Assembly (NCBI GenBank): GCA_910579215.1
Contig: CAJTTN010000001.1
Span: forward strand, 62,001-126,000
Direction: 5' to 3'
DNA: 64,000 nt
DNA from: an uncultured Anaeroplasmataceae bacterium
Lineage (GTDB): Bacteria; Bacillota_I; Bacilli_A; Acholeplasmatales; Anaeroplasmataceae
Position numbers and translations under genes: made by a program. Below, one piece after another: positions 50,999 to 59,673 of this stretch (position 1 is its first letter; each line of letters begins with the position of its first letter). The notes under the pieces are model-generated. The model saw nothing but the letters and a program-made list of their open reading frames with translations, was not told where the DNA came from and did no database searches.

Positions 50999-52063
50999 AT
51001 GAAAAAAATAGTATTTTTAATTTTAACTTCATGTTTAATTGCTTTTTCTTTTATAAATGTGAAAGCAAGTGAAAAGGAGAGGAATAACTTATATGATTAC
51101 AAAAATCTATTATATCAATTAAACGGTGTAGGATTTAATGTCGAAGAAATTGAAGTAAAGACAGCAAAAGATTTTGTTGATAATGAATACATAATTGGGG
51201 AAACAAATAATGGATATTTTGTATATAGCAAAGAAGTAGATTCTTTATTAGAATACTCATTAAAAGCAAAATCCCCTTATGCAGAATATAATAAAAATAT
51301 TATATATGGTGGACCAGGAGCTTATTTTGTAAAGGAAGGAACTAATTATTTATCTATATTAGAAGGAGAAGTTTATGAAGATAATAAAATCTTGCATACA
51401 TCTGCTATTGCTAATAAAGAAGTTGAAAAAATTGAGAATTATACTTTAGTGTCAACCTCGTCTTTACCATTGGTTTTTGAGTGGAAAGTTAATCATCCTG
51501 AATTTTTTAGAGATGAGTGCTACACATATTGTGGATATATTTCTGGTGGATATTGTGGCTTTATAGGTTTAGGTATGCTAATTGGGTATGCAGATAAATA
51601 TAAAAACGATGGCATTATGGATAATAAGTATTATCAAGATCCAAGTACCAAAACAGGACTGAAAAATGGTTCTGAATCAATTTCAAAATTATTATATGAC
51701 TCAAACCCTAAAGATTCAACTACTTCCATGCATATTAAAACGGTTATGAAGGATTATGCAAAATCAAGAAATATAAGCATTTCTTATACAAGCAGATGGA
51801 CACCATTCTTTACTGTTACAACTATAAGTGATGCACTTAAAAATGATACGCCAGTAGAACTTTTTGGTACTTTTAAATACGAAATAAATGACACCACTAA
51901 ATCGACCGGAAATCATGCAATTGTAGCATACGAAATGGGATATGTACCAAGTATGGGGTCTTCCACTTATGGCTATAAATGCCATCTTGGTTGGAGTAAT
52001 TATGGTGAAGTTGTTATAACGTCATATACATTAGGAAGTATCTTTTTCTTTAATTGCAAGTAA
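50999..52063 (+). CDS. Secreted papain-fold (C10/C39-like) cysteine peptidase candidate
   Basis: The 354-residue protein has a signal peptide (hydrophobic residues about 4-20, cleavage after VKA) and a roughly 160-residue pro-region. The C-terminal domain has GYCGFIGLGMLIGYAD with a candidate catalytic Cys, GNHAIVAYEMGY with a candidate His, and CHLGWSNYGEVVI with a candidate Asn, in the order and spacing of streptopain-like enzymes. AAGGAGG lies 7 bases before the ATG at 50999. It forms a unit with the next lipoprotein gene, between transposase remnants. Confidence 0.7.
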   Translation: MKKIVFLILTSCLIAFSFINVKASEKERNNLYDYKNLLYQLNGVGFNVEEIEVKTAKDFVDNEYIIGETNNGYFVYSKEVDSLLEYSLKAKSPYAEYNKNIIYGGPGAYFVKEGTNYLSILEGEVYEDNKILHTSAIANKEVEKIENYTLVSTSSLPLVFEWKVNHPEFFRDECYTYCGYISGGYCGFIGLGMLIGYADKYKNDGIMDNKYYQDPSTKTGLKNGSESISKLLYDSNPKDSTTSMHIKTVMKDYAKSRNISISYTSRWTPFFTVTTISDALKNDTPVELFGTFKYEINDTTKSTGNHAIVAYEMGYVPSMGSSTYGYKCHLGWSNYGEVVITSYTLGSIFFFNCK

Positions 52064-52086
52064 TTCTTTAAGAGAGGAATAGAAAT

Positions 52087-52779
52087 ATGAAAAGAATCAT
52101 GCTATTGATTTTTCTTTTAGGACTTATATTATTAAGTTCTTGTAATGGCTTCCAAAAAGTAAATGAATTTTCTTTTGAGACTATTTATAGTGATGAAAAA
52201 ATAATAATTAAAGTGAACGATATTGAATGGAATCCGGGATTAAGTAAAGTTGGTGGTGCAGAGCTTAGAACAAAAAAAACTCAACAAGAATTTATGCAGT
52301 TGCTAGAAAAACAAGGAGTAAATTTTATTTGGGAAGATTTATTATCTAGCACTAATATTTTTCAAATCAATCATGAAGGACTATGGAGTATTAGCTTTAA
52401 AAATGAAGAAAATTATATGCAGGTTTTAATTCGAGAAATGAGTGTATACATCAAGAATGACGTTTCTATTCCTTTTCCTTTGTATGGTATATATAAAGAT
52501 GTCCTATTAGATGAAATTCATTTAAATGAGACTTATAAGGATGTTGATGGAGATTATGTGTATTTCTCACTTATTCACTTTAATGAAATAGTGAATGCAT
52601 ATTCTAAGATAGATAAAAATAATAATGAAATTAGTTTGTTCTATCAATCATATCAATTAACTTTGACAATTAATGAGGATATATTAAAGTTTAATATAAG
52701 TGAAACAAATAGAATGGGCTTTAACAATCTCTTTAGCATATATCTCAATAATACACATCACAGGAGTCAATTTACCTAA
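52087..52779 (+). CDS. Putative lipoprotein with C-terminus from antisense transposase DNA
   Basis: The 230-residue protein has a lipoprotein signal ending LLSSC (lipidation at Cys19). No domain is recognised. GAGAGG lies about 8 bases upstream, 24 bases after the peptidase gene. The last 20 or so residues (FSIYLNNTHHRSQFT) are encoded on the strand opposite to a transposase remnant: reading the minus strand here gives KLTPVMCIIEIYAKEIVKAH, the start of an ISL3 DDE core. So the gene appears to have acquired a new stop codon inside the old transposase. Confidence 0.65.
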   Translation: MKRIMLLIFLLGLILLSSCNGFQKVNEFSFETIYSDEKIIIKVNDIEWNPGLSKVGGAELRTKKTQQEFMQLLEKQGVNFIWEDLLSSTNIFQINHEGLWSISFKNEENYMQVLIREMSVYIKNDVSIPFPLYGIYKDVLLDEIHLNETYKDVDGDYVYFSLIHFNEIVNAYSKIDKNNNEISLFYQSYQLTLTINEDILKFNISETNRMGFNNLFSIYLNNTHHRSQFT

Positions 52780-53214
52780 TCCAAAGGATAATCTATTATC
52801 AAAAATAGATTGAACATAAGAAGGTGAAGTAGTGGTAAGTCCAGCGGCTTTAGAGTAAGTCATGGATGGGTCTTTTAATAGTTTCAGAATGCGAAAATCC
52901 GTTTAAAAAGAGATATTAAGATTATAATAGACAATTGGATTAACTTTTAAAAAGAATTTCTTACAAGCTAGACATTGAAATTTTCTTCTATGAACGATAG
53001 TGGTCTTATGAACTACGAAGATAGTATAGTTAAATTTAGAAGTTACAGAAGAAATGATTTTAATATCTTTTGAAATACATTGAGGACAAATAAAGGTTGA
53101 TAGATTGAGATAGATTTCATCTTCATTCATAATTGATTCAAAAGATTTTTCTATATTAATATTTAGGTGTGTCAATTTGAAAAGTTTTAGTGCATAATCA
53201 TTCATGGAATCCAC
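52684..53214 (-). pseudogene. ISL3-family transposase, N-terminal remnant with in-frame stop
   Basis: The frame starts at 53214 and encodes the ISL3 zinc-finger pattern FICPQC...RRKFQCLACKKFF. A TAA at 52905-52903 interrupts it, but the same frame continues with TDFRILKLLKDPSMTYSKAA (helix-turn-helix) and KLTPVMCIIEIYAKEI, the usual start of the DDE core, in which the catalytic Asp of a CIDE-like motif is Ile. It then stops at 52684. The remaining core is absent and the C-terminus reappears at 50302-50580. A decayed transposase is the best explanation. Confidence 0.8.
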
Positions 53215-53274
53215 TTTATTTATGTTTTAAACCATTACAATAGTACCATAAAAGAGGATTTTATTTTTAAAGAA

Positions 53275-53370
53275 ACTAATTGGTATGGGATAACAGCTTT
53301 TTCCCATACCCTTTTTCTTTTTAAAGGCAAAAAACAAAGGGGAACGCATTTTCCCTTACACCCCTTTGAT
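53275..53370 (+). terminator. Two hairpins upstream of thyA
   Basis: GGTATGGGA (53282-53290) pairs with TCCCATACC (53302-53310), followed by a T-rich run, which is a good terminator. Downstream, CAAAGGGG (53335-53342) pairs with CCCCTTTG (53361-53368), with an inner GGGAA/TTCCC alternative. The region between 53215 and 53484 otherwise holds no gene. Confidence 0.6.
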
Positions 53371-53484
53371 AACATACTCTATATTTTAAAGCTAGTACCT
53401 ACATACTCATTTAATTAGATTACTATATTTATTATGGATTTTATATACATTTTAATATTTCTTCTAGCAGTAGGCTTTATTTTC

Positions 53485-53513
53485 TTGAAAAAAAAGCTTA
53501 TTTTTTGTATAAT
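53485..53513 (+). promoter_or_regulatory. Promoter of thyA with minimal leader
   Basis: TTGAAA (53485-53490), 17 bases, TATAAT (53508-53513). The expected start of transcription at about 53520 leaves only about 11 bases before the ATG, just enough for the AAAGGTG ribosome site. Confidence 0.7.
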
Positions 53514-53530
53514 GAATAAAGGTGATTAAG

Positions 53531-54397
53531 ATGAAGCAGTATTTAGATTTAGTAAAAAATGTCCTTAACGAGGGGATAAAAAAAGAGGATAGAACAGGAA
53601 CAGGAACGATTTCATATTTTGGATATCAAATGCGTTTTAATTTAGAAGATGGATTTCCTCTACTGACTACCAAAAGAGTCCATTTGAAAAGTATAATTCA
53701 TGAACTTCTATGGTTTATTGCAGGCGATACGAATATAAAATATCTTGTAGATCATGATGTAAGAATTTGGAATGAATGGCCCTATGCAGCCTTTCAAAAA
53801 TCAGCAGAATATCAAGGAGAAACCATTGAAGAGTTTGTTGAAAAAATTAAAGCTAATGATGCCTTTGCTAAGAAGTATGGAAATTTAGGGCCTGTTTATG
53901 GAAAACAATGGCGTAATTTTAATGGTGTGGATCAGTTAGAATGGCTAATAAACGAAATAAGAAAAAATCCAACCTCAAGAAGATTAATTATTTCGGCTTG
54001 GAATCCTAGTGAAATAGAAGATATGGCTTTACCTCCATGTCATTGCTTTATGCAATTTTATGTAAATGAGGGAAAACTTTCCTGTCAATTATACCAAAGA
54101 AGTGCAGACATCTTTTTAGGTGTACCCTTTAATATTGCTTCTTATTCCTTATTTACTATGATGATTGCTCAGGTATGCAATTTAAAGCCTGGTACCTTTG
54201 TTCATACCATTGGAGATGCCCATATTTATCTAAACCATTTGGAGCAGGTAAATCGTCAATTGAAGCGTGAGCCAAGAGCATTACCTACTATGAGGCTGAA
54301 CCCTAACGTGAAATCTATTTATGATTTTACATTCGAGGATTTCACACTAGAAGGGTATGATCCACACAAGGGAATCAAGGGAAAGGTTGCAGTATAA
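53531..54397 (+). CDS. thyA: Thymidylate synthase
   Basis: ThyA converts dUMP to dTMP with methylene-tetrahydrofolate. The 288-residue protein has RTGTGTISYFGYQMRF, the catalytic Cys in ALPPCHCFMQF, and QRSADIFLGVPFNIASY and DAHIYLNH near the end. The ATG at 53531 has AAAGGTG 6 bases upstream; the GTG at 53522 is part of that site. Stop and start of folA overlap by 1 base, a classic thyA-folA pair, since ThyA makes dihydrofolate that DHFR recycles. Confidence 0.97.
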   Translation: MKQYLDLVKNVLNEGIKKEDRTGTGTISYFGYQMRFNLEDGFPLLTTKRVHLKSIIHELLWFIAGDTNIKYLVDHDVRIWNEWPYAAFQKSAEYQGETIEEFVEKIKANDAFAKKYGNLGPVYGKQWRNFNGVDQLEWLINEIRKNPTSRRLIISAWNPSEIEDMALPPCHCFMQFYVNEGKLSCQLYQRSADIFLGVPFNIASYSLFTMMIAQVCNLKPGTFVHTIGDAHIYLNHLEQVNRQLKREPRALPTMRLNPNVKSIYDFTFEDFTLEGYDPHKGIKGKVAV

Positions 54398-54867
54398 TGA
54401 TTCATCTAATTTGGGCTATGACTAAAAATCATGTTATAGGATTGCAGAATAAAATGCCATGGCATATCAAGGAGGATCTCATTTACTATAAGGAGCATAC
54501 TGCAGGAAAAACTGTGGTTATGGGAGAAAATACATATTATTCCTTAAAAGGGTATTATAAGACAAAGCCCTTACCCTATGGAAAGATATATGTGGCTAGC
54601 TTAAATGAAAATCTTATTTTAGAGGATGCTATTGTAATTTCAGATGTGATTCAGCTTTTTAAGACAACAAGGGAAGATTTATGGGTAGTGGGTGGTGCTA
54701 CCATTTATCAATTGGCTTTGCCCTATGCAGATACCTTATATATTTCTTGGGTGAAAAAAGAGTATGAGGGAGATACTTATTTTCCGGAAATAGATTTTAC
54801 TAAATTTAGAAATTCATATAAAAAAGAAACAGATTTAGTGCTTTATACTATATATGAAAGAGTTTGA
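54397..54867 (+). CDS. folA: Dihydrofolate reductase
   Basis: The 156-residue enzyme reduces dihydrofolate to tetrahydrofolate. It has HLIWAMTKNHVIGLQNKMPWHIKEDL with the active-site acidic residue after the PWH motif, GKTVVMGENTYYSL (NADPH-binding) and WVVGGATIYQLALPYAD. Coupled to thyA through a 1-base overlap. Confidence 0.95.
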   Translation: MIHLIWAMTKNHVIGLQNKMPWHIKEDLIYYKEHTAGKTVVMGENTYYSLKGYYKTKPLPYGKIYVASLNENLILEDAIVISDVIQLFKTTREDLWVVGGATIYQLALPYADTLYISWVKKEYEGDTYFPEIDFTKFRNSYKKETDLVLYTIYERV

Positions 54868-54872
54868 TAGAT

Positions 54873-55682
54873 ATGGTTTTAATAATTTTTTTGCTCCTAT
54901 TGACAGGAGGATATAGCTATAGTTTTTATTATACAGGGTTATCGCTTTGGTTTTATTTTTTATGGATTCCTGTATCCTTCCTTTTATCCTTGCTAACCCT
55001 TTGTATCCTTATTTTTATCTTATTTCAATTTTGGAAAAGAACTGACCCAAAAGGAAAGTTTCGTCATCGAATGCTTTATCAAGTATGTCAAATGATATTA
55101 TTTATATGCAATGTAAAAATCAAGGTTCTAGGTAAGGAATTTGTACCTAAGGAAACATTTGTTTGCTACTCTAATCATAAGTCTGATATAGATCCAATCG
55201 CTTTGTATGTTGGGTTACATAGAATATGTTCAGCCATTGGTAAGAAATCCTTATTCTCAATTCCAATCATTAAGCAATGTCAGCAGGTTTTTGGAGCTAT
55301 TGCATTAGATAGAGATAATGACCGAGCTGCAGCGAAATCAATGATTGAAGCGATACGAGCAGTGAAGGATGGTATGTCTTATATCATTTTTCCTGAGGGT
55401 GGAATTAAAACTAGAGATACAGAGGAAATGGTGAATTTACGTGCTGGAGCTTATAAGCTAGTAACTAAAAGTGAGGCATTATTGCTTCCTGCCACAATCA
55501 TAGGTAGCTCTAATACAAAAAAAAGAAAAACATTTTTAAAAAGAGTTAAAATTACAATTATATTTCATAAGCCATTATCTAAGGAGGAGTATGCTTCAAT
55601 GAATACAACAGAACTTGGTCAATGGGTAATGGATTTAGTACATAAGGATTTGAAGCAATATGAAAAACAAAGGAATTCTTAG
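54873..55682 (+). CDS. plsC: 1-acyl-sn-glycerol-3-phosphate acyltransferase
   Basis: PlsC makes phosphatidic acid for membrane lipids. The 269-residue protein has two N-terminal hydrophobic segments, the catalytic HX4D motif in YSNHKSDIDPIA and the FPEGGIKTRD block. AAAGAG lies 10 bases before the ATG at 54873; the upstream TTG at 54864 is too close to it. Its end overlaps the next small membrane gene by 23 bases. Confidence 0.92.
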   Translation: MVLIIFLLLLTGGYSYSFYYTGLSLWFYFLWIPVSFLLSLLTLCILIFILFQFWKRTDPKGKFRHRMLYQVCQMILFICNVKIKVLGKEFVPKETFVCYSNHKSDIDPIALYVGLHRICSAIGKKSLFSIPIIKQCQQVFGAIALDRDNDRAAAKSMIEAIRAVKDGMSYIIFPEGGIKTRDTEEMVNLRAGAYKLVTKSEALLLPATIIGSSNTKKRKTFLKRVKITIIFHKPLSKEEYASMNTTELGQWVMDLVHKDLKQYEKQRNS

Positions 55683-55860
55683 TGCTCTTGTTTCCTTTTT
55701 TGTTCTTTTTTTAGGTATTATTTTTATAATCACAGGATCAATTTTTAGTAATTTTTTAGTACTTTTATTGGGACTGATTTGTATTTTATTGGCTGGTATT
55801 GCCTATCTAATGCTCATTATCTGGGGCATCCTTTGGCTGAGAAATAAGGAGGCAAAATAA
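55660..55860 (+). CDS. Small two-helix membrane protein
   Basis: The 66-residue protein consists almost only of two transmembrane helices (about residues 6-30 and 32-58) with short charged ends. No family recognised. It overlaps plsC by 23 bases and is followed after 2 bases by another membrane-anchored protein, so it is part of the thyA-folA-plsC run. Confidence 0.7.
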   Translation: MKNKGILSALVSFFVLFLGIIFIITGSIFSNFLVLLLGLICILLAGIAYLMLIIWGILWLRNKEAK

Positions 55861-55862
55861 GG

Positions 55863-56399
55863 ATGAGAATTTTATATTATATATTGGCTGCAGTATTAGT
55901 GGCCTCAGGCTGTATCATAGGAGGAATTCTTTTTAAAAAGAAGAGAGTTTTAAAGTATAAAAATGATATACTAAAGCTTTTTACCTCTGCCTGTATGGAA
56001 AAAAATATACAAGACTATCGAATAGAATATGTAAAAAAGGATACGCACGATTTTTATTTTGAGGATGCAAAAAATATTTATTATATTAAAGTGATCTATA
56101 ATTTTTCTAACCAAGAAATTTGTATTAATAATGCAATAAAATGGCAGCTAAGAAGATTAGGAGAGATAAAAGGGGCTTTATCCTTTGTAGAGGGCGTTGA
56201 GCCTTTGATGCGCTTAGATTTAACAAATACGCAAAAGAAGGAGCATAAGCTTTTTATCATTTATCCAAATGTGACAGCCTTATTAAAGGTCATCAATGAA
56301 TGTGAAATGGTATTTGTATATCCAGATACAGACGTATATGGAGCTCAAGTTATATCATATAAAAAGCTTGAGGAGAATTTAGATTTATTAGAAGTATAA
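55863..56399 (+). CDS. Membrane-anchored hypothetical protein
   Basis: The 178-residue protein has one N-terminal membrane helix (about residues 4-23; a Cys at 17 gives a weak lipobox-like VASGC) and a cytoplasmic or exported alpha/beta domain with EVEGVEPL-like GALSFVEGVEPLMRLDL and INECEMVFVYPDTD segments. The alternating strand pattern could be nuclease-like, but no catalytic motif is certain. Function unknown. It precedes mutS2 by 21 bases. Confidence 0.6.
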   Translation: MRILYYILAAVLVASGCIIGGILFKKKRVLKYKNDILKLFTSACMEKNIQDYRIEYVKKDTHDFYFEDAKNIYYIKVIYNFSNQEICINNAIKWQLRRLGEIKGALSFVEGVEPLMRLDLTNTQKKEHKLFIIYPNVTALLKVINECEMVFVYPDTDVYGAQVISYKKLEENLDLLEV

Positions 56400-56420
56400 A
56401 AAAGAAAGAAGGGGATAAAA

Positions 56421-58745
56421 ATGCATTATGATTTAGAGGCAATAGAATTTTATGAGATTTTAAATATTTTAAAAAAATATGCAAAAACAAATTATGCCAA
56501 AGAGCATATAGATGCTTTGGTCCCTACCAATCAGTTTGAAGAGGTTCTAAGACTTAATCAAGAAACAAAGGAGGCTTATCAGGCAATTGTTAAGCTTTCA
56601 GATTTACCATTGGGTGGATTATTTGAGATTAAGGGAAGCTTAGAGCGGTGTGCAATTGGCAGTATTTTAGACGCAAATGAATTATTAAATGTTGTGGGAT
56701 TATTGGATTGCTCCTCTGCTGTGTATAAATATTTTAAAGCTTTAGAAAATCATAAAGTTGAAATTCCCCATTTGAAAAAATATAGTGATGCATTAGCTTT
56801 TTTTCCTCAGCTTAAATCTAGTATTACGCTAGCAATAGACTATGATGGTAACATAAATGATAATGCATCTAGAGAGCTTTTTACGATACGTAGGAGCATT
56901 ATTTCTTTACAAAACAGACTAAGAAGTAAATTGAATGAGCTTTTAATTTCGAAGGCCTCTATGCTTACAGAAAACCTTATCATTCTAAGAAACAATCGTA
57001 TGTGCTTACCTGTTAAAATAGAATTTAAGAATTCCTTTAAAGGAATCATCCATGATATCTCTTCTTCAAATACGACATGCTATATTGAGCCTATGTCCAC
57101 AATAGAGCTTGCAAATCAAATTGATAATTATATAGCGATGGAAAAGAAAGAAATAGAAGCTATTTTAAAAAGCTTAAGCTTGTTGGTTGCTGCTGAAGTG
57201 GAAGGCTTACAGTATAATTTAGAGCTTCTTACATCCTTAGATATTATTTTTGCAAAGGCAGGTATGGCAAAGGAATTAGATTATCAAGAGGTTAAAATTA
57301 CAGATTCCCATGCTTTTCATTTGAAAAAAGCGAAGCATCCTTTATTAAGACCTGATCTTGCAGTACCTATTGATGTCGAATTAGGGGCCTCTCATTCAAC
57401 AATTATAATTACTGGACCTAATACAGGTGGAAAAACAGTTGCGTTAAAAACCATTGGCTTGCTTCATGCGATGATGATGTGTGGAATGATGCTTCCCTGT
57501 TCCTCTGACTCACGTTTAAGCGTCTTTTCAGAAATCCTTGTAGATATTGGAGACGAGCAATCGATTGCTCAATCCTTGTCAACCTTTTCTGCCCATATGA
57601 AAAAAATGAAAGAGATTCTAGAAAAAGTCTCTTTTGAGTCCTTAATATTATTAGATGAACTGGGGAGTGGAACAGATCCTAAAGAGGGAAGCAGTCTTGC
57701 TATTGCAATGATTGATTACTTGAAAAATAGAGGAGCTAAAATCTTAGTAACAACGCATTATAGTGATTTAAAAACCTATGCTTACCAAGAAAAGGATGTT
57801 TTAAATGCTTCCGTAGAATTTAATGCTACGACCTTACTTCCGACCTATCGTCTTTTAATTGGTGTTCCTGGTAGATCTAATGCAATTGAAATTGCGAATC
57901 GTTTAGGTATTCCAGAAGAAGTGATTACTACTAGTAGAAGCTATATGGATAGCATACGTCCAAATGCTTCCTCCAAGCTTATGGAGAATATGGAGGAGGA
58001 AATCACAAAATTAAAGGCTCAAGAAGAGGCTTTGGAGCATAAACTAGAAATGTACGATAGTTTAAACCATAGGCTTTCTTTAGAGAGATTAAGTCTTGAA
58101 AAGGAGCGCACTAAAATATTAGAAGCTGCAAAAGAGGAAGCTAAAAAAATTGTTTTGGAAACCAAAGAAAATGCCCAAGAGATTTTGGAAGAACTAAAAG
58201 AGAAAAGTAAGGTGGAATATAAGGATCATGAATTAGCAAAGCTAAAGCATGATTTAAAGCTTCTTAGTACAAACGAAGAGGATGAAAAGCTTTTTGATGA
58301 GGAGCTGAGTATAGGTGATTATGTTTATATAAAGTCCTATGATCAATATGGTACGATAGTTTCCATTAAAAAGGATAAGTATACCATTCAAATGGGGCAA
58401 TTTCGGATTGACTTTCTAAAAAAGGATTTAGTGAAATCGACAAAGCCTAAGGAAAAGCCACAGAAAAAAACAAGAATGAGTGGCTATAATCCCTCTGCCC
58501 ATGCAAGCCTATCTTTGGATTTAAGGGGGAAGCGCTTTGAAGAGGTTCGCGATCTTATGGATTCTTATATTGATCAAGCTATTTTGGCGAATCTAGAAAC
58601 CGTATCTATCATTCATGGCTTTGGTACAGGTGCTATTCGCAAGGCTGTTTGGGAATACTTAAAGCATTGTCCTTATGCTAAAAGTTATCGTTTTGGTCAA
58701 GAAGGAGAAGGCTTAAATGGGGTAACTGTCGTCAAATTGAAATAA
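56421..58745 (+). CDS. mutS2: MutS2, ribosome-rescue/recombination ATPase with Smr domain
   Basis: MutS2 limits recombination and, in Bacillus, also senses collided ribosomes. The 774-residue protein has the MutS core and clamp helices, Walker A ITGPNTGGKTVALK, Walker B LLDELGSGTDPKEG, a long coiled-coil (about residues 525-610), the KOW-like segment and a C-terminal Smr nuclease domain with LSLDLRGKRFEEV and HGFGTGAIRKAV. GAAAGAAGGGG lies before the ATG. Confidence 0.96.
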   Translation: MHYDLEAIEFYEILNILKKYAKTNYAKEHIDALVPTNQFEEVLRLNQETKEAYQAIVKLSDLPLGGLFEIKGSLERCAIGSILDANELLNVVGLLDCSSAVYKYFKALENHKVEIPHLKKYSDALAFFPQLKSSITLAIDYDGNINDNASRELFTIRRSIISLQNRLRSKLNELLISKASMLTENLIILRNNRMCLPVKIEFKNSFKGIIHDISSSNTTCYIEPMSTIELANQIDNYIAMEKKEIEAILKSLSLLVAAEVEGLQYNLELLTSLDIIFAKAGMAKELDYQEVKITDSHAFHLKKAKHPLLRPDLAVPIDVELGASHSTIIITGPNTGGKTVALKTIGLLHAMMMCGMMLPCSSDSRLSVFSEILVDIGDEQSIAQSLSTFSAHMKKMKEILEKVSFESLILLDELGSGTDPKEGSSLAIAMIDYLKNRGAKILVTTHYSDLKTYAYQEKDVLNASVEFNATTLLPTYRLLIGVPGRSNAIEIANRLGIPEEVITTSRSYMDSIRPNASSKLMENMEEEITKLKAQEEALEHKLEMYDSLNHRLSLERLSLEKERTKILEAAKEEAKKIVLETKENAQEILEELKEKSKVEYKDHELAKLKHDLKLLSTNEEDEKLFDEELSIGDYVYIKSYDQYGTIVSIKKDKYTIQMGQFRIDFLKKDLVKSTKPKEKPQKKTRMSGYNPSAHASLSLDLRGKRFEEVRDLMDSYIDQAILANLETVSIIHGFGTGAIRKAVWEYLKHCPYAKSYRFGQEGEGLNGVTVVKLK

Positions 58746-58757
58746 GGATGAACACGA

Positions 58758-59048
58758 TTGATTTACGAATATAATGGTTCAAATTTGGCAGATGGATTAT
58801 ATTACTTTTATGCATCCTGGAATTCAAGATGCAATGTATTAGCAGAGCGTATTACAAAATTAAATTTAGAGTTTTCAAATTTAACGATATACAAGGTAAA
58901 TACGACAAAATATGCAAATATGAAAAAAGAATATCAGATAACGAAAATGCCTTCCTATCTACTTATAGAGAATCAAAAGGTAATTGGAAGAAAGGAAGGC
59001 AATTTAGACTATTTTACGTTGAAAAAATGGTTATCAGAAAGGATATAA
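58758..59048 (+). CDS. Thioredoxin-like protein missing the first active-site Cys
   Basis: The 96-residue protein has a thioredoxin fold: YFYASWNSRCNV where the usual WCGPC reads WNSRC, so the nucleophilic Cys is Asn22 and only Cys25 remains, and KMPSYLLI with the cis-Pro. It cannot form the normal CXXC disulfide; it may be a non-redox adaptor or a monothiol variant. TTG 58758 is the start with AAGGATG 7 bases upstream. It lies between mutS2 and thiN with short gaps. Confidence 0.8.
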   Translation: MIYEYNGSNLADGLYYFYASWNSRCNVLAERITKLNLEFSNLTIYKVNTTKYANMKKEYQITKMPSYLLIENQKVIGRKEGNLDYFTLKKWLSERI

Positions 59049-59052
59049 GGCT

Positions 59053-59673
59053 ATGGAATACGTTTTGATCATTGGACATGATATTGATTTTGAGGCATTT
59101 AATTTTAAAAATAAATATGTGATTGGGATTGATGAGGGTGCATATCTTGCTTTAAAAGCAGGAGTGAAGCTAGATGTGGCCATCGGTGATTTTGATTCTA
59201 TTGATCAAGACAAATTGGAGTATCTTAAGAAAAATACTAAAGTTATAGAATTGTCTGCACGAAAAAATGATACGGATACGGGGGCAGCCTTGAAGCTTTG
59301 TAAGGATGCTTCACGTATCGTTTTATTGGGAGGCATACAAGGAAAACGCATTGAGCATTTTATTGCAAATCTTTTACTTATGGAAAAGAATCCAAAGATA
59401 GAAATGCTAGATAATAACTCTCATATGTATATAATGGATTCTTCCTTTAGCTTGAAAAAAACAGAATATAAATTCATTTCCTTTTTTGCTTTAGAAGATA
59501 CTATACTTACTTTAGAGGGCTTTGCTTATCCCTTAAATAAATATTATTTAAAAAATACAGATCCGTTAACTATATCTAATGAATTAATTGCAAAACAAGG
59601 TGTCGTTTCTTTAAAGGGTGGACGAGTTTTAGTAATTCAGTCGAAAGAGGAAGCTAATGAAAAAGTTTGCTAG
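59053..59673 (+). CDS. thiN: Thiamine pyrophosphokinase
   Basis: The enzyme makes thiamine diphosphate from thiamine and ATP. The 206-residue protein has IGIDEGAYLALKAGV, the GDFDS metal-site motif, KNDTDTG and GGIQGKRIEHFIANLLLM (normally G-x-R-x-D-H; the Asp is Glu here). The C-terminal beta domain is typical. ATAAGG precedes the ATG. It overlaps the MATE gene by 17 bases. No TPP riboswitch is seen. Confidence 0.9.
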   Translation: MEYVLIIGHDIDFEAFNFKNKYVIGIDEGAYLALKAGVKLDVAIGDFDSIDQDKLEYLKKNTKVIELSARKNDTDTGAALKLCKDASRIVLLGGIQGKRIEHFIANLLLMEKNPKIEMLDNNSHMYIMDSSFSLKKTEYKFISFFALEDTILTLEGFAYPLNKYYLKNTDPLTISNELIAKQGVVSLKGGRVLVIQSKEEANEKVC

